DNA of 64,000 bases from JBDSLU01 sp963844435 (GCA_963844435.1 CAWJOG010000009.1:21799-85798); one strand, 5' to 3'; positions 45,460 to 55,123 are shown, numbered from the stretch's first letter. The notes: a model not told the origin generated them from the letters alone. Translations and numbers: made by a program.

Positions 45460-46463
45460 AGCGACGTGCACAAGTCACAGTCCCCTTTGGATTTAGCGCA
45501 GATCTTCGAGCCGGTGCGGGACGACCTGGCGCGCGTCGACCAGGAGTTTCTGAAGCACGTGCAGTCGCGCGTGCAGCTCATCCCCCAGATCGGGAAGTAC
45601 CTGCAGACGAGCGGCGGCAAGCGGATCCGCCCGGCGACGCTGCTGATGGCGGCGCGGATGGCCGGCTACCGCGGCGAGGGCGACCGCGCCGTGCTGTACG
45701 CCTCGGTGGTGGAGTTCATCCACACCGCGACGCTGGTGCACGACGACATCATCGACGAATCGGGGATGCGGCGCGGCCGCGTCGCCGTGCACTCGCGCTG
45801 GGGCACCGACATCACGGTGCTGCTCGGCGACTACCTGTACATCAAGTCGATGGGCCTGGCGCTGACCTACGACTCGCTCGACATCGTCCGCCTGCTGTGC
45901 GACGTGACGCTGCGGATGATCGAAGGCGAGCTCTATCAGCTGACCAAGACGGGCGACGTCGACATCACCGTCGACGAGCACTTCGACATCATCCGCCGCA
46001 AGACCGCGCACCTGTTCGGCGGCTGCGCCCAGATCGGCGGCATGCTGGGCACGACCACGCCGGAGCAGCAGGCCGCGCTCTGGGAGTACGGCTTCAACCT
46101 CGGCATCGCCTTCCAGCTGGTCGACGATCTGCTCGACTACACGGCTGACGAGCGCGCGCTGGGCAAGCCGATTGGCAGCGACCTGCGCGAGGGCAAGGTG
46201 ACGCTGCCGATCATCTATCTGCTCGAGCGGGGCGGTGAGGTCCGCGACGTCGTCGCCGGCGTCGTCCGCGATCGGGACGTGACCCGCGAGCAGTGGGCCG
46301 ACATCAAGCAGCAGCTGGCCGACTCGCAGTCGGTCGCCAAGGCGCGCCGCCAGGCCGAGCACTACGCCAGCTGGCCCTCCAGCACCTGGCCGCGTTCCCG
46401 GCCTCCCCGGAGAAGGACGCGTTGCTCGCCCTGCCGGAGTACGTCCTCTCGCGCGACCGCTAG
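45460..46463 (+). CDS. ispB: Polyprenyl diphosphate synthase, frame broken near the end
   Basis: ~334 aa. It condenses isopentenyl diphosphate onto an allylic diphosphate to give the long-chain tail of quinones or undecaprenyl-type carriers. The first Asp-rich motif is TLVHDDIIDESGMRRG and the second is FQLVDDLLDYTAD. SGGKRIRPATLLMAARMAG and GKPIGSDLREGKVTLPIIYLL are the flanking family signatures. The last ~30 residues continue in another frame after a break near 46371 (FPASPEKDALLALPEYVLSRDR). Start choice: GTG 45460 (MSDVHKSQSPLDLAQIFEPV) fits family length; GTG 45373 would add an atypical basic leader. Confidence 0.85.
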
Positions 46464-46500
46464 CACGCGTCAGGGCGAGGCCTCCGGCTCGTTCCTCTGA

Positions 46501-48539
46501 CATGACTCCGGCTCAACGTGCCGCGACGCTCCGCGCCAATATCCGGCGCCACGAGCACGCCTACTACGTCCTCGACGCGCCGGAGATCTGCCGACGCCGA
46601 GTTCGACGCGCTCCTGCAGGAGCTGCGGGCCCTCGAGACCGGCGCATCCCGAGCTGATCACGCCCGATTCGCCGACCCAGCGCGTCGGCGGCGCCATCCT
46701 CGAAGGCCTGCCCACGGCGCGGCACCGCGTGCCGATGCTCAGCCTCGACAACGCCTACGACGAGGCGGATGCGCGCGCCTTCGACGAGCGGCTGCGCCGG
46801 GCGCTCGGCGCCGGCGACGAGGCGCTGCCGTACGTCGCCGAGCTGAAGATCGACGGCCTGAGCATCGCGCTGACCTACGACGCGGCCGGCGCGCTGGTCC
46901 GCGGCGTCACCCGCGGCGACGGCGTCCAGGGCGAGGACGTCACGCCCAACGTCCGCACCATCCGCGCCCTGCCGCTGACGCTGGCCGGCGGCGGCCCCGG
47001 CCGCACCATCGAAGTGCGCGGCGAGGTCTTCCTTCCGCGCGCGTCGTTCGCGCGCATCAACCGCGAGCGCGAGGAGGCCGACGAGCCGCTGTTCGCCAAC
47101 GCCCGCAACGCGGCCGCGGGCACGATGCGGACGCTCGATCCGAAGCTGGTCGCCGCGCGCGGCCTCGGCGCGTTCGTCTATCAGCTGGTCGACGCGGACG
47201 CGGCGCCGGAGCAGCGGCTGCCGACGCACAGCGCCACGCTCGAGGCGTTCGCGCGCTGGTCGCTGCCGGTGGAGCCGCACTGGTGCCGCTGCGAGGGCAT
47301 CGACGCCGTGATCGCCTTCTGCCGCGAGTGGATCGACCCGCGGCACGCCCTGCCGTTCGAGACCGACGGCGTCGTCATCAAGCTGGACGACATCGCGCGG
47401 CGTGAGAAGGCCGGCTCGACGTCGAAGTTCCCGCGCTGGGCGTTCGCCTACAAGTTCCCGGCGCAGCAGGCGACGACCAAGCTCAAGGCGATCCTCGTCA
47501 ACGTCGGCCGTACCGGCGCGGTGACGCCGTATGCCGACCTCGAGCCGGTCTTCCTCGCCGGCTCGACGATATCCAAGGCGACGCTGCACAACGCGCAGGA
47601 AGTCGCGCGCAAGGACATCCGCGCAGGCGACTACGTCCTGATCGAGAAGGCGGGCGACGTCATCCCCAAGGTCGTGATGTCGCTGCCGCAGCGGCGGCCG
47701 ACGGGCGCCGACGAGCCGCAGCCCTGGGTGATGCCGACGACCTGCCCGATCTGCGGCACGACGCTGGTGCGCGGCGAAGAGGAAGCGGTCTGGCGCTGCG
47801 AGAACACGAGCTGTCCCGCCCGGCTGCGCCGCAGCCTCGAGCACTTCGCCGTCGCGGCGGGCGATGAACATCGAAGGCTTCGGCGAGTCGCTGGTCGACT
47901 CGGTGGTGACGCACGGGCTCGTCAAGGATCTCGCCGACGTCTACGACCTGACCGCCGACGCCTTGGCCGCGCTCGAGCGGATGGGCAAGAAATCCGCGGC
48001 CAACGTGGTCCGCGAGATCGAGAACAGCCGCCAGGCGGGCCTGGCGCGCGTCGTCTACGCCCTCGGGATCCGCCACGTCGGCGAACGGGCGCGCGGCCGC
48101 GCTGGCCGGCGCTTTCGGCTCGATGCAGGCCATCTGCGCGGCGTCGGTGGAGCAGCTCCAGGCCGTGCCGGACGTCGGCCCCGTCGTGGCGGCGTCGGTC
48201 CGCGCCTGGCTCGACGCGGCCGCCAACCAGCACCTCGTCGAGCGCCTCGGCGCCGCCGGGGTGGACCTCACCGCGGCGCTGGCCGCCAGCGGGGCGCCCG
48301 GGCCGCTCTCCGGACAGACCTGGGTCATCACCGGCACCCTGGACAACATGACCCGCGACGAAGCCCAGGCCGCGCTGGAGCGGCTCGGCGCCAAGGTGTC
48401 GGGGTCGGTCAGCAAGAAGACGACCGCGCTGCTCGCCGGCCACGACGCCGGCAGCAAGCTGGAGAAAGCGCGGACCCTGGGCGTGCGCGAGGTTGGAGAG
48501 GCCGAATTCCGCGACCTGATTGGCGGCATAATCTTGTAG
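46501..48539 (+). CDS. ligA: NAD-dependent DNA ligase, frame broken four times
   Basis: ~679 aa when reconstructed, the normal length. Domain order: Ia (RRHEHAYYVLDAPEI then ADAEFDALLQELRALE), adenylation domain with the AMP-accepting Lys in AELKIDGLSIALTYD, NARNAAAGTMRTLDP, OB fold (GRTGAVTPYADLEPVFLAGSTISKATLHN), zinc finger (CPICGTTL...CENTSCPARL), HhH (MNIEGFGESLVDSVV...LGIRHVGERA) and C-terminal BRCT (GQTWVITGTLDNMTRDEAQAALERLGAKV). Breaks lie near 46590, 46642, 47858 and 48090. The gene is essential for replication, so four real frameshifts are very unlikely. It starts at ATG 46501. Confidence 0.92.
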
Positions 48540-48579
48540 CCAGCATGCCGGCCGCCTCTCCGTCCCCTGTCCGCGCGCT

Positions 48580-50058
48580 ATGAAACCTCGCATCCTGGTG
48601 ATCGACGACGAAGCCGGCATCCGCGACTCGATGCGGATGATCCTCGAGTACGAGGGCTACGAATGCCTGCTGGCCGCGACCGGCCCGGAAGGGCTGGCGA
48701 TGGCCGAGCGCGAGGCGCCCGACCTCGTGTTCCTCGACATCAAGATGCCGGCGATGGACGGCATCGAGGTGCTCGAGCGCCTGAAGGCCCGCAGCGACGG
48801 TCCGCCCGTCGTCATGATCTCGGGCCACGCCACCGTGAGCACGGCGGTCGAGGCGACGCGCAAGGGCGCCTTCGACTTCATCGAGAAGCCGCTCGCCAGC
48901 GATCGCGTGCTGCTGACGGTGCGCCACGCCGTCGATCAGCGCCGGCTGCGCGAGGAGAACGTCACGCTGCGGCGCGCCGCCGAATCGCGGCACGAGATGG
49001 TGGGGGACAGCCCTGCCCTCGAGCGCGTCCGCGACGCCATCGGCAAGGCCGCGCCGACCAACGCCACCGTGCTGATCCTCGGCGAAAGCGGCGTCGGCAA
49101 GGAGCTGGTCGCCCGCGCCATCCACCGCAACAGCCTCCGCGCCCGCGAGCGCTTCGTGCAGGTGAACTGCGCGGCGATCCCCGAGGAGCTGATCGAGTCG
49201 GAGCTGTTCGGGCACGAGAAGGGCTCGTTCACCGGCGCCACCGAGAAGCAGATCGGCAAGTTCGAGCAGGCCGATCGCGGCACGATCTTCCTCGACGAGG
49301 TCGGCGACATGAGCGCCAAGACCCAGGCCAAGGTCCTGCGCGTCCTGCAGGAAGGCGAGGTCGAGCGGCTCGGATCGTCGAAGACGATGAAGGTCGACGT
49401 GCGCGTCATCGCCGCGACCAACAAGCGGCTCGAGGAAGAGATCGACGCCGGCCGCTTCCGCGAGGACCTGTACTTCCGCCTGAGCGTGATCCCGATCCAC
49501 GTGCCGCCGCTGCGCGAGCGGACCCAGGACATCCCGCTCCTCGTGAAGCACTTCACCGAGCTGTTCAACCGCGAGAGCAGCTTCAAGCCGCGCCGCTTCT
49601 CGAACGAGTCGCTGGTCGAGATGCAGCAGCAGCGCTGGCGCGGCAACATCCGCGAGCTGCGGAACACGGTCGAGCGGCTGCTGATCATGTCGCGCGGCGA
49701 CGCCGTCGAAGCGCAGGACATCCGGGGCATCCTGCGCGTGGGCGATCGCGCGGCCGCGGGGCCCGCGGCCGGGGCCGCTCCGGCCGTGCCGATGAGCCAC
49801 GCCGCCGCGGCGTCGGAGCCGGCCGCGCCGGCCGCATCCGCCGCGCCCGCCGCCGTCAGCGTCGCGCCAGCGGAGCCGCCGCCCAGGCCGGGCACGCTGC
49901 GCGAGTTCAAGGAAGTCTCGGAGCGGGCCTTCCTGGTCGACAAGCTGCGCGAGTACGGCTGGAACATCTCACGGACCGCGGAGATGCTCGACACGCCGCG
50001 CAGCAACCTCTACAAGAAGCTCGAGCAGCACCAGATCTCGCAGGAGAAGGACGGATAA
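48580..50058 (+). CDS. NtrC-family sigma54-dependent response regulator
   Basis: 492 aa. The receiver domain is ILVIDDEAGIRDSM with phospho-acceptor Asp53 in VFLDIKMPAMDG, then MISGHATVSTAVEATRKGAFDFIEKPL. The AAA+ domain has Walker A GESGVGKE (168-175), the sigma54-contact loop ELFGHEKGSFTGAT (intact GAFTGA variant), and Walker B GTIFLDEVGDM. The arginine-finger region is RFREDLYFRLSVIPI. An Ala/Pro-rich linker of ~60 residues leads to a Fis-type HTH (LREYGWNISRTAEMLDTPRSNLYKKLEQ). No partner histidine kinase is adjacent. Regulon unknown; NtrX-like features (spacing, LDTPRSNLYKKLE) are noted. Confidence 0.88.
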   Translation: MKPRILVIDDEAGIRDSMRMILEYEGYECLLAATGPEGLAMAEREAPDLVFLDIKMPAMDGIEVLERLKARSDGPPVVMISGHATVSTAVEATRKGAFDFIEKPLASDRVLLTVRHAVDQRRLREENVTLRRAAESRHEMVGDSPALERVRDAIGKAAPTNATVLILGESGVGKELVARAIHRNSLRARERFVQVNCAAIPEELIESELFGHEKGSFTGATEKQIGKFEQADRGTIFLDEVGDMSAKTQAKVLRVLQEGEVERLGSSKTMKVDVRVIAATNKRLEEEIDAGRFREDLYFRLSVIPIHVPPLRERTQDIPLLVKHFTELFNRESSFKPRRFSNESLVEMQQQRWRGNIRELRNTVERLLIMSRGDAVEAQDIRGILRVGDRAAAGPAAGAAPAVPMSHAAAASEPAAPAASAAPAAVSVAPAEPPPRPGTLREFKEVSERAFLVDKLREYGWNISRTAEMLDTPRSNLYKKLEQHQISQEKDG

Positions 50059-50063
50059 GCAAG

Positions 50064-50160
50064 GACGCCGCCCGCGTGACGGCGCCGCGGCGCGCCCAGC
50101 GCCGCGTAGCAGCCGGCACGCAGAGGGCGGCCCGCGGTCGCGCGTGAGAGCGCGGCCGCC
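50064..50160 (-). repeat. Repeat family A, full copy in reverse orientation
   Basis: On the plus strand the second hairpin comes first (GCGCCGCGG / core AGCGCCGCGTAGCAGCC), then the first hairpin GCGGTCGCGC GTGAGA GCGCGGCCGC (50134-50159). It fills the gap between the response-regulator stop and the RNase P promoter. The -35 region of rnpB falls inside the loop of this hairpin, so the element may influence rnpB transcription or serve as the regulator's terminator. Confidence 0.75.
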
Positions 50161-50173
50161 AGACTGGTAGAAT
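50145..50173 (+). promoter_or_regulatory. Promoter of the RNase P RNA gene
   Basis: TAGAAT at 50168-50173 is a good -10 box, 6 nt before the first base of the P1 helix. TGAGAG (50145-50150) is a weak -35 at the right 17-nt spacing, lying in the loop of the family A hairpin. Confidence 0.55.
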
Positions 50174-50178
50174 GATCT

Positions 50179-50605
50179 GTGGGCTGCAGGGGAACAGGCG
50201 ATCGCGGGGCCGCAAGGCTCCGAGGAAAGTCCGAACTCCGCAGGGCAGTGCGCCGGGTAATTCCCGGGCGGGGCAACCCGACGGACCAGTGGCACAGAAA
50301 ATATACCGCCTGGGGTGAGGCCGCGAGGCCGAGCCTTCGGTAAGGGTGAAAAGGTGCGGTAAGAGCGCACCGCGCGGCCGGCAACGGACGTGGCAGGCAA
50401 AACCCCGCACGGAGCAAGGCCAAATAGGGACGCGTTCGAGGACGGCCCGTCCGAAGCGTCCGGGTAGGTTGCTCGAGGCCGCGAGTGATCGCGGTCCCAG
50501 AGGAATGATCGCCACCTCGATGGGCGTTCGCAGGCCCGGCGCAAGCCGGGTCGGCGGGTGTCAGGAGGGGCACAGAATTCGGCTTACCGGTCCGCTGCAG
50601 CCCAC
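50179..50605 (+). ncRNA. rnpB: RNase P RNA, bacterial class A
   Basis: The ends pair as helix P1 (GTGGGCTGCAG with CTGCAGCCCAC). Conserved core sequences appear in order: GAGGAAAGTCCG near 50222 (CR I, half of P4), GGGCAGTGCGCCGGGTAA, the ACAGAAAATATACCGCC segment, GGTAAGGGTGAAAAGGTGCGGTAAGAGCGCACC, CCCCGCACGGAGCAAGGCCAAATAGG, and the 3' ACAGAATTCGGCTTAC (CR V, other half of P4). The length of ~427 nt is usual. It is the catalytic RNA that removes tRNA 5' leaders. rnpA is not in the window. Confidence 0.95.
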
Positions 50606-50658
50606 TTTCCGCCGTCGGTTCTTTCCCCTTCACCAGAACGTGCCGATCTCCTGACGTT

Positions 50659-51588
50659 ATGGCCCTGTACGTCGTCACCGGCGGTGCCGGTTTCATCGGA
50701 TCCCACCTGACCGAGACGCTGCTCGCCCGCGGCGAGCGCGTCCGCGTCGTCGACAGCCTGGTCACCGGCCACACGCGCAACATCCAGCCGGGCGCCGAGT
50801 TCGTCCAGGGCGACCTGGCCGACCTCGACTTCGCCCGGCACGGCATCGACGGCGCCGACTACGTGCTGCACCAGGCGGCCATCCCGTCGGTCCCGAAGTC
50901 CGTGCAGGACCCGGTAAGCTCGAACCGCGCCAACATCGACGCCACGCTGAACGTGCTGGTCGCGGCGCGCGACGCCAAGGTGAAGCGCCTCGTCTACGCC
51001 GCGTCGTCCTCGGCCTATGGCAACGCCGCGGCCCTGCCCAAGCGCGAGGACATGGGGACGAACCCGCTCTCGCCGTATGCGCTGCAGAAGCTGGTGGGGG
51101 AGCAGTACCTGCAGCTCTTCACCTCGCTCTACGGCCTCGAGACGGTCTCGATCCGCTACTTCAACGTCTTCGGCCCGCGGCAGGATTCCGGATCGCCGTA
51201 CTCGGGCGTCATCTCGCTCTTCATCACGCACCTGCTCGCCGGCAAGGGCCCGAAGATCTATGGCGACGGCGGCCAGACGCGCGACTTCACCTACGTTGCC
51301 AACGTCGTCGACGGCGTGCTGCGCGCCTGCGCGGCCGACGGCGCCAGCGGCCAGGTGATCAACGTCGCCACCGGCGGCCGCATCTCGCTGAACGAGCTGT
51401 TCACGACGCTGCGGACGATCATCGGCGGCACGATGGAGCCGGAGTATCTCCCCGAGCGCGCCGGCGACGTGCGCGACTCGCAGGCCGACATCGGCAAGGC
51501 GAAGCAGATCCTGGGCTACGAGCCGGTGATCGCGCTCGAGGAAGGCCTGCGCCGCACCGTCGACTGGTACCGCACCCAGCAGCCCTGA
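50659..51588 (+). CDS. UDP-sugar 4-epimerase (WbpP/GalE-like extended SDR)
   Basis: 309 aa. NAD binding is by YVVTGGAGFIGSHLTETLL, with the active-site strand VYAASSSAYGNA and YALQK (YxxxK). VSIRYFNVFGPRQDSGSPYSGVISLFI is characteristic of UDP-GlcNAc 4-epimerases of the WbpP type, and GQTRDFTYVANVVDGV of the family as a whole. It would supply a UDP-hexose or UDP-N-acetylhexosamine for the surface glycan genes found elsewhere in the window. It starts at ATG 50659, 54 nt after RNase P RNA, with no clear promoter in the gap. Confidence 0.85.
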   Translation: MALYVVTGGAGFIGSHLTETLLARGERVRVVDSLVTGHTRNIQPGAEFVQGDLADLDFARHGIDGADYVLHQAAIPSVPKSVQDPVSSNRANIDATLNVLVAARDAKVKRLVYAASSSAYGNAAALPKREDMGTNPLSPYALQKLVGEQYLQLFTSLYGLETVSIRYFNVFGPRQDSGSPYSGVISLFITHLLAGKGPKIYGDGGQTRDFTYVANVVDGVLRACAADGASGQVINVATGGRISLNELFTTLRTIIGGTMEPEYLPERAGDVRDSQADIGKAKQILGYEPVIALEEGLRRTVDWYRTQQP

Positions 51589-51597
51589 CGCCGGCCG

Positions 51598-53392
51598 CTA
51601 CCTGGTCATTTTCTTTTCGGGTGCCCAGCCGGCCACCGCGTCTTCCCATTTGTTGTCGGTCAGCTGACGGACGCCCGATCCGTCGGCACGCATCACGAAG
51701 AGCTCGCCATACGGCTGCGGAACGCCCTCACTCATCACCATCTCGTCCTTGAATCCCTTGCGGCCGCTGGTGAACATGATCCACTGGCCGTCCGGCGACC
51801 AGGACGAATGGGCGCTGCTGCCTTCGGTGTTCGTGAGACGCCTCACATCAGAGCCATCGGGCCGCATGCTGTACAGCTCGAAGCGGCCATCGCGATCGCT
51901 GGTGAACAGGATGCGATCGCCGTGCGGTTGCCACTTGGGGAAATTGTCGTAATGGGCGCCATCCGTCAACGGGGTGACGTTGCCGTCGGCAAGATTGCGG
52001 CGGACCAGATGCCTGCCATGCTTGTAGACGATCTGCGTGCCGTCGGGCGACCACGTGGGAAATCCGTTGTTGGCGCCGTCGTCGACGATCGGTGTGAAGC
52101 CAGTGCCGTCCGGCTTGATGGTCGCGATCCGCGAGGGCGGGATGCCGGGCGCACGGAAATAGCGGCCAATGCTGAACAGGATCACATTGCCGTCAGGCGA
52201 CCAGTTGGGATCGAACGCGGAGGCGCCCGTGTCGTGATAGAGCGTCCTCTTACCGCTGCCATCCGCGTTCATGATCTCGATGCTGGTGTCTGAAGATACT
52301 CATCCCGCCGTTCGAATACTGGCTGTAGAGCAACTGCGTGCCGTCTGGCGAGAACGTGGCGAAGGGCTCGCTGAGGAAGAGCTCGAATTCCGGATCGATG
52401 CTTCCCGTCGGGATGAAGTGCTCGGTCATCGCCTTTCTGAGTGCGCGCTCGTACACCAGGTGCGCGCCATCGGGCGCCCAGCTGGGTCCGCGCACGGCTC
52501 CGTTCACGACGTCCACGATGCGGCGGTCAGGATGCCAGACCTTGATACCTTCCTCGGTCGCGGTGGCGCTGCGGACCGCATAGCCGATTCTGCCGCCGGA
52601 CAGGAACTTCGGCGACAGCTTGGTCTGGTTGGACGCCGTGTACTGCGTCCGCTTTCCGCTGTTGACCTCGACGGACACGAACTCCGTCCGCGAACGGGCG
52701 GTCTTGGCCATGTACGCCCCGACTTCGTCGGTCTCGTAGAAAAGGATCGCCGTGCCGTCCGGAGACCACGCCGGACTGCCCGCGACACCACCAGGCCTGG
52801 TGACTCTGCGCAAGCCGGTGCCGTCTGGATGCACGACATAGATGCCGGTGGACTGCAGCAGCTCCCATTGACCGGGATTCACGCCCGTCGTGCCTTCGCG
52901 ATCGGAGCTGAAGGCGATCCATGCGCCGTCGGGCGACCACGCCGGGCGGAAGTTGCCCCCCTGGCTCCCGGTCAGGTTGGTGTACTTCCTGGCGGCGAGA
53001 TCCAGCAGCCAGAGGTTGGCTGTGCCCGACTCGCGCGTCGAGATGAAGGCGAGCGTGCGCCCATCGGGCGACAGCACGCCCTGGTCGTCGAAAGCCGGAT
53101 CGTCGGTGAGTCTTTCCAGATCGCTGCCGTCCGGATGGATTCGGTAGATATCCGAGAGACCCGCCGTCTCCTTGGTGAAGACGACCCACTTCCCATCGGC
53201 GGAATACGAGGGCGAATATTCGAGCGTCCCGTGAGGAACCAACGGGCGCTCGTTCTTGCCGTCCGCGTCGGCAATCATGATTGAGAGTTCCTGCAGCCGG
53301 AAGCGATTGAAGAGAACCTTGTGCTTTGCGGGGGCGGGGTCGGCGAGACCGGCGGCGAACGTCAAGAGCGTCACGAGCAGGAACCTGATCAT
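51598..53392 (-). CDS. Secreted TolB-like beta-propeller protein, frame broken
   Basis: ~597 aa reconstructed. A signal peptide (MIRFLLVTLLTFAAGLADPAPA) is followed by many WD40-like/PD40 repeats of the form 'SPDGxxIxFxSxRxG...IYxxxxDGSxxxRLT', e.g. AWSPDGAWIAFSSDREG, TFSPDGTQLLYSQYSNGG and SSWSPDGQWIMFTSGRKG. The frame breaks near 52290, and the second frame restarts with IEIMNADGSGKRTLY. TolB-type propellers bind proteins in the periplasm; here no Tol/Pal partners are nearby, so the function is open. Its G+C content appears somewhat lower than in the neighbouring genes. It converges with the epimerase gene. Confidence 0.75.
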
Positions 53393-53775
53393 GGCCGCAG
53401 TATGTCATGCGGATGAGCTTGGCTCGTGCGCTCCACGGGTTACCTCGGTGGACACGCGCCCCCGCGACCGTTGCGACCGTGTTCTGCTCGTGATCCATCA
53501 GCCGCCGGGATCGCGCCACGCAACCGGAGTTGACGCTTCCGGGCCGCCCGCCCCACGCGGCGGCCGGCGCCTGTCACATCACGTCTGACCTAAGTCACAC
53601 AGCAGGAACCACCTGCGCGCGCCGGCGGCTGGCGCGACGCCGTCGGCCCGCGGCTTGCCTTTGAGGGGTGCGACCCGGACGCGCGGGAGACACCCATAAC
53701 CCGACCCCTCACGTCCCCGTGCGCCGGGCATCGTTCGCCGCCGGATGGTCCGCGCGGCTTTCCTGGAGATCGCAC
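53393..53775. other. 383-bp intergenic region upstream of comEA
   Basis: No convincing gene. It lies between the divergent propeller gene and the comEA-like gene. It contains one sigma54-type site (listed separately). Short open frames here lack any protein-like character. The stretch 53580-53640 is rich in CGCGCCGGCGG and could form local structure. Confidence 0.6.
53644..53659 (+). promoter_or_regulatory. Candidate sigma54 (-24/-12) promoter upstream of comEA cluster
   Basis: CGGCCCGCGGCTTGCC has the invariant GG (53645-53646) and GC (53657-53658) exactly 10 nt apart and matches most other positions of the TGGCACGN4TTGCW consensus. A start near 53671 would leave a leader of ~105 nt to the comEA ATG at 53776. 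In DNA this GC-rich such matches occur by chance, so this is tentative. Confidence 0.4.
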
Positions 53776-54102
53776 ATGCTCACGTCGCTCGCCGCCGCCC
53801 TCGTCGCCGCCACATTGACCGTTCCGATGCTGCCGCCGCACGCCCTGCCCGCGCAGGAGCCGCCCGCGCGCAGCACCAGCGAACGTCCCGCTCCGCTCAA
53901 CCTCAACGCCGCCACGGAGGCGCAGCTCGAGGCGCTGCCGGGGATCGGCCCCGCCACCGCCACCCGCATCGTCGAGTACCGCAAGAAGAACGGAGGCTTC
54001 AAGAAGGTCGAGGAACTGATGAACGTCAAGGGCATCGGCGAGAAGAGCTTCCTCAAGCTGAAAGGCCTGATCGCCGTCGCGCCGTCGCGCGCCGAGGCGT
54101 AG
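53776..54102 (+). CDS. ComEA-like helix-hairpin-helix protein
   Basis: 108 aa. A signal peptide or N-terminal anchor (MLTSLAAALVAATLTVPMLPPHALPAQ) is followed by a Pro/Ser linker and one complete (HhH)2 domain: LNLNAATEAQLEALPGIGPATATRIVEYRKKNGGFKKVEELMNVKGIGEKSFLKLKGLI. It matches the DNA-binding domain of ComEA, which receives transforming DNA in the periplasm. The start at ATG 53776 sits 7 nt after CTGGAGA. It is first in a group with a pseudopilin, a PilZ protein and an AAA+ regulator, consistent with type IV pilus or competence functions. Confidence 0.8.
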   Translation: MLTSLAAALVAATLTVPMLPPHALPAQEPPARSTSERPAPLNLNAATEAQLEALPGIGPATATRIVEYRKKNGGFKKVEELMNVKGIGEKSFLKLKGLIAVAPSRAEA

Positions 54103-54141
54103 GCGGCGTCGACGAGGACGCCGAGCGGGAGCGGGACGCCG

Positions 54142-54739
54142 ATGCACCGTCGACGGGGAGAGCAGGCCGGATGGTCGCTCGTGGAGCTGCTGATGGTCAT
54201 CGGCGTCTCGCTCGTGGTGGGGGCGCTGGCGCTGGCGGCGTTCGCGCCGCTCGGCGCGAGCGCCCGCGCCATCGGTGCGGCGCGCTACCTCGCGGCCCTG
54301 CTGCAGCGCGAGCGGATCGAGGCGGTGCGCACCGGCCGCGTCTGCGGCCTCCACTTCGACGACGACGGATCGGCGATCGGGTTCGCGCGCGTCGTCGACG
54401 GTAATGGCAACGGTCTGCGCAGCGCCGAGATCGCCGGCGGCATCGATCCGACGCGTGGGCCGCGCGTGCGGCTCGCGGACGCATTCGCCGGCGTCCGCTT
54501 CGCGATCGTCGACGACGTGCCGGCGCATCGACGGGGGGCCTGGCCTTACCGCGGGTGCAGACCCGGTGCGCCTCGGGTCGGCGATCCTGGCGTTCGCGCC
54601 CACCGGCAGCGCGACGTCGGGCACGCTCTACCTCGCGAGCGCCGATCGGCGGCAGTTCGCGGTGCGTGTGCTCGGGCCGACCGGACGCGTGCGGATCTTC
54701 GAGTTCGATCGCGCGACCGTGCGCTGGGTGCAGCGATGA
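54142..54739 (+). CDS. GspH/FimT-type pseudopilin, frame broken
   Basis: ~199 aa. The N-terminus MHRRRGEQAGWSLVELLMVIGVSLVVGALALAAF is a prepilin signal: basic leader, cleavage after Gly10, Glu at +5, then the hydrophobic spine. At +1 it has Trp instead of the usual Phe. The globular part (AARYLAALLQRERIEAVRTGRVCGLHF...NGNGLRSAEIAGGIDP) fits the GspH/FimT domain. The frame breaks near 54528, after which it reads LGSAILAFAPTGSATSGTLYLASADRRQ. It is probably a minor pseudopilin of a type IV pilus or type II secretion system. The stop overlaps the PilZ gene ATG. Confidence 0.8.
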
Positions 54740-55107
54740 CACGGAGTGCCGAGCGCCGGGCGGCGCGCCGGTGGGTGCCCCGCGACCTGCCATGGCCGAT
54801 CGGCTGCCGCGTGGCGCCCGGCCACGAGGTCGCGATCGTCAACCTGTCCGCGGTCGGCGTGCTGATCGAGGTGGCGGCGCCGCTGCCGCCGGGCCGTGCC
54901 GTGACCGTGCACCTGGTCCGATCGTCGCGCCGCGTGGCGCTGGCCGGGGCCGTGGCCCGCTGCTATGTCGTGCAGGTGGCGCGCGACACCGGCACCCGCT
55001 ATCACGCGGCGATCGCGTTTTCCCGCTGGTTCGAGCCCCTTTGGGAACTGGATTCCCTCGGCGGCGAGGATGAATGGGCGGGTGGCGGACATCTTGGGAC
55101 GAGCTGA
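54736..55107 (+). CDS. PilZ-domain protein (putative c-di-GMP receptor)
   Basis: 123 aa. The basic N-terminus (ERRAARRWVPRDLPWPIGCRV) supplies a RxxxR-like element, and IVNLSAVGVLIEV gives the (D/N)xSxxG motif of c-di-GMP-binding PilZ domains. The remainder is beta-rich (AVTVHLVRSSRRVALAGAVARCYVV...YHAAIAFSRW). It is coupled by ATGA to the pseudopilin gene, so c-di-GMP may tune the pilus or pseudopilus encoded nearby. The 3' end overlaps the first arm of an inverted repeat. Confidence 0.75.
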   Translation: MTRSAERRAARRWVPRDLPWPIGCRVAPGHEVAIVNLSAVGVLIEVAAPLPPGRAVTVHLVRSSRRVALAGAVARCYVVQVARDTGTRYHAAIAFSRWFEPLWELDSLGGEDEWAGGGHLGTS

Positions 55108-55123
55108 CGGGAATCCAGTTCCC
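55043..55123 (+). promoter_or_regulatory. Paired operator-like inverted repeats before the AAA+ regulator gene
   Basis: GGGAACTGGATTCCC (55043-55057) and its exact reverse complement GGGAATCCAGTTCCC (55109-55123) are 66 bp apart, centre to centre. Each arm is itself a dyad, GGGAA-N5-TTCCC. They straddle the PilZ stop and lie 60-140 nt upstream of the regulator start at 55184. The layout resembles enhancer-like sites for an AAA+ activator, perhaps for autoregulation. As one RNA they could also form a long stem. Confidence 0.6.
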
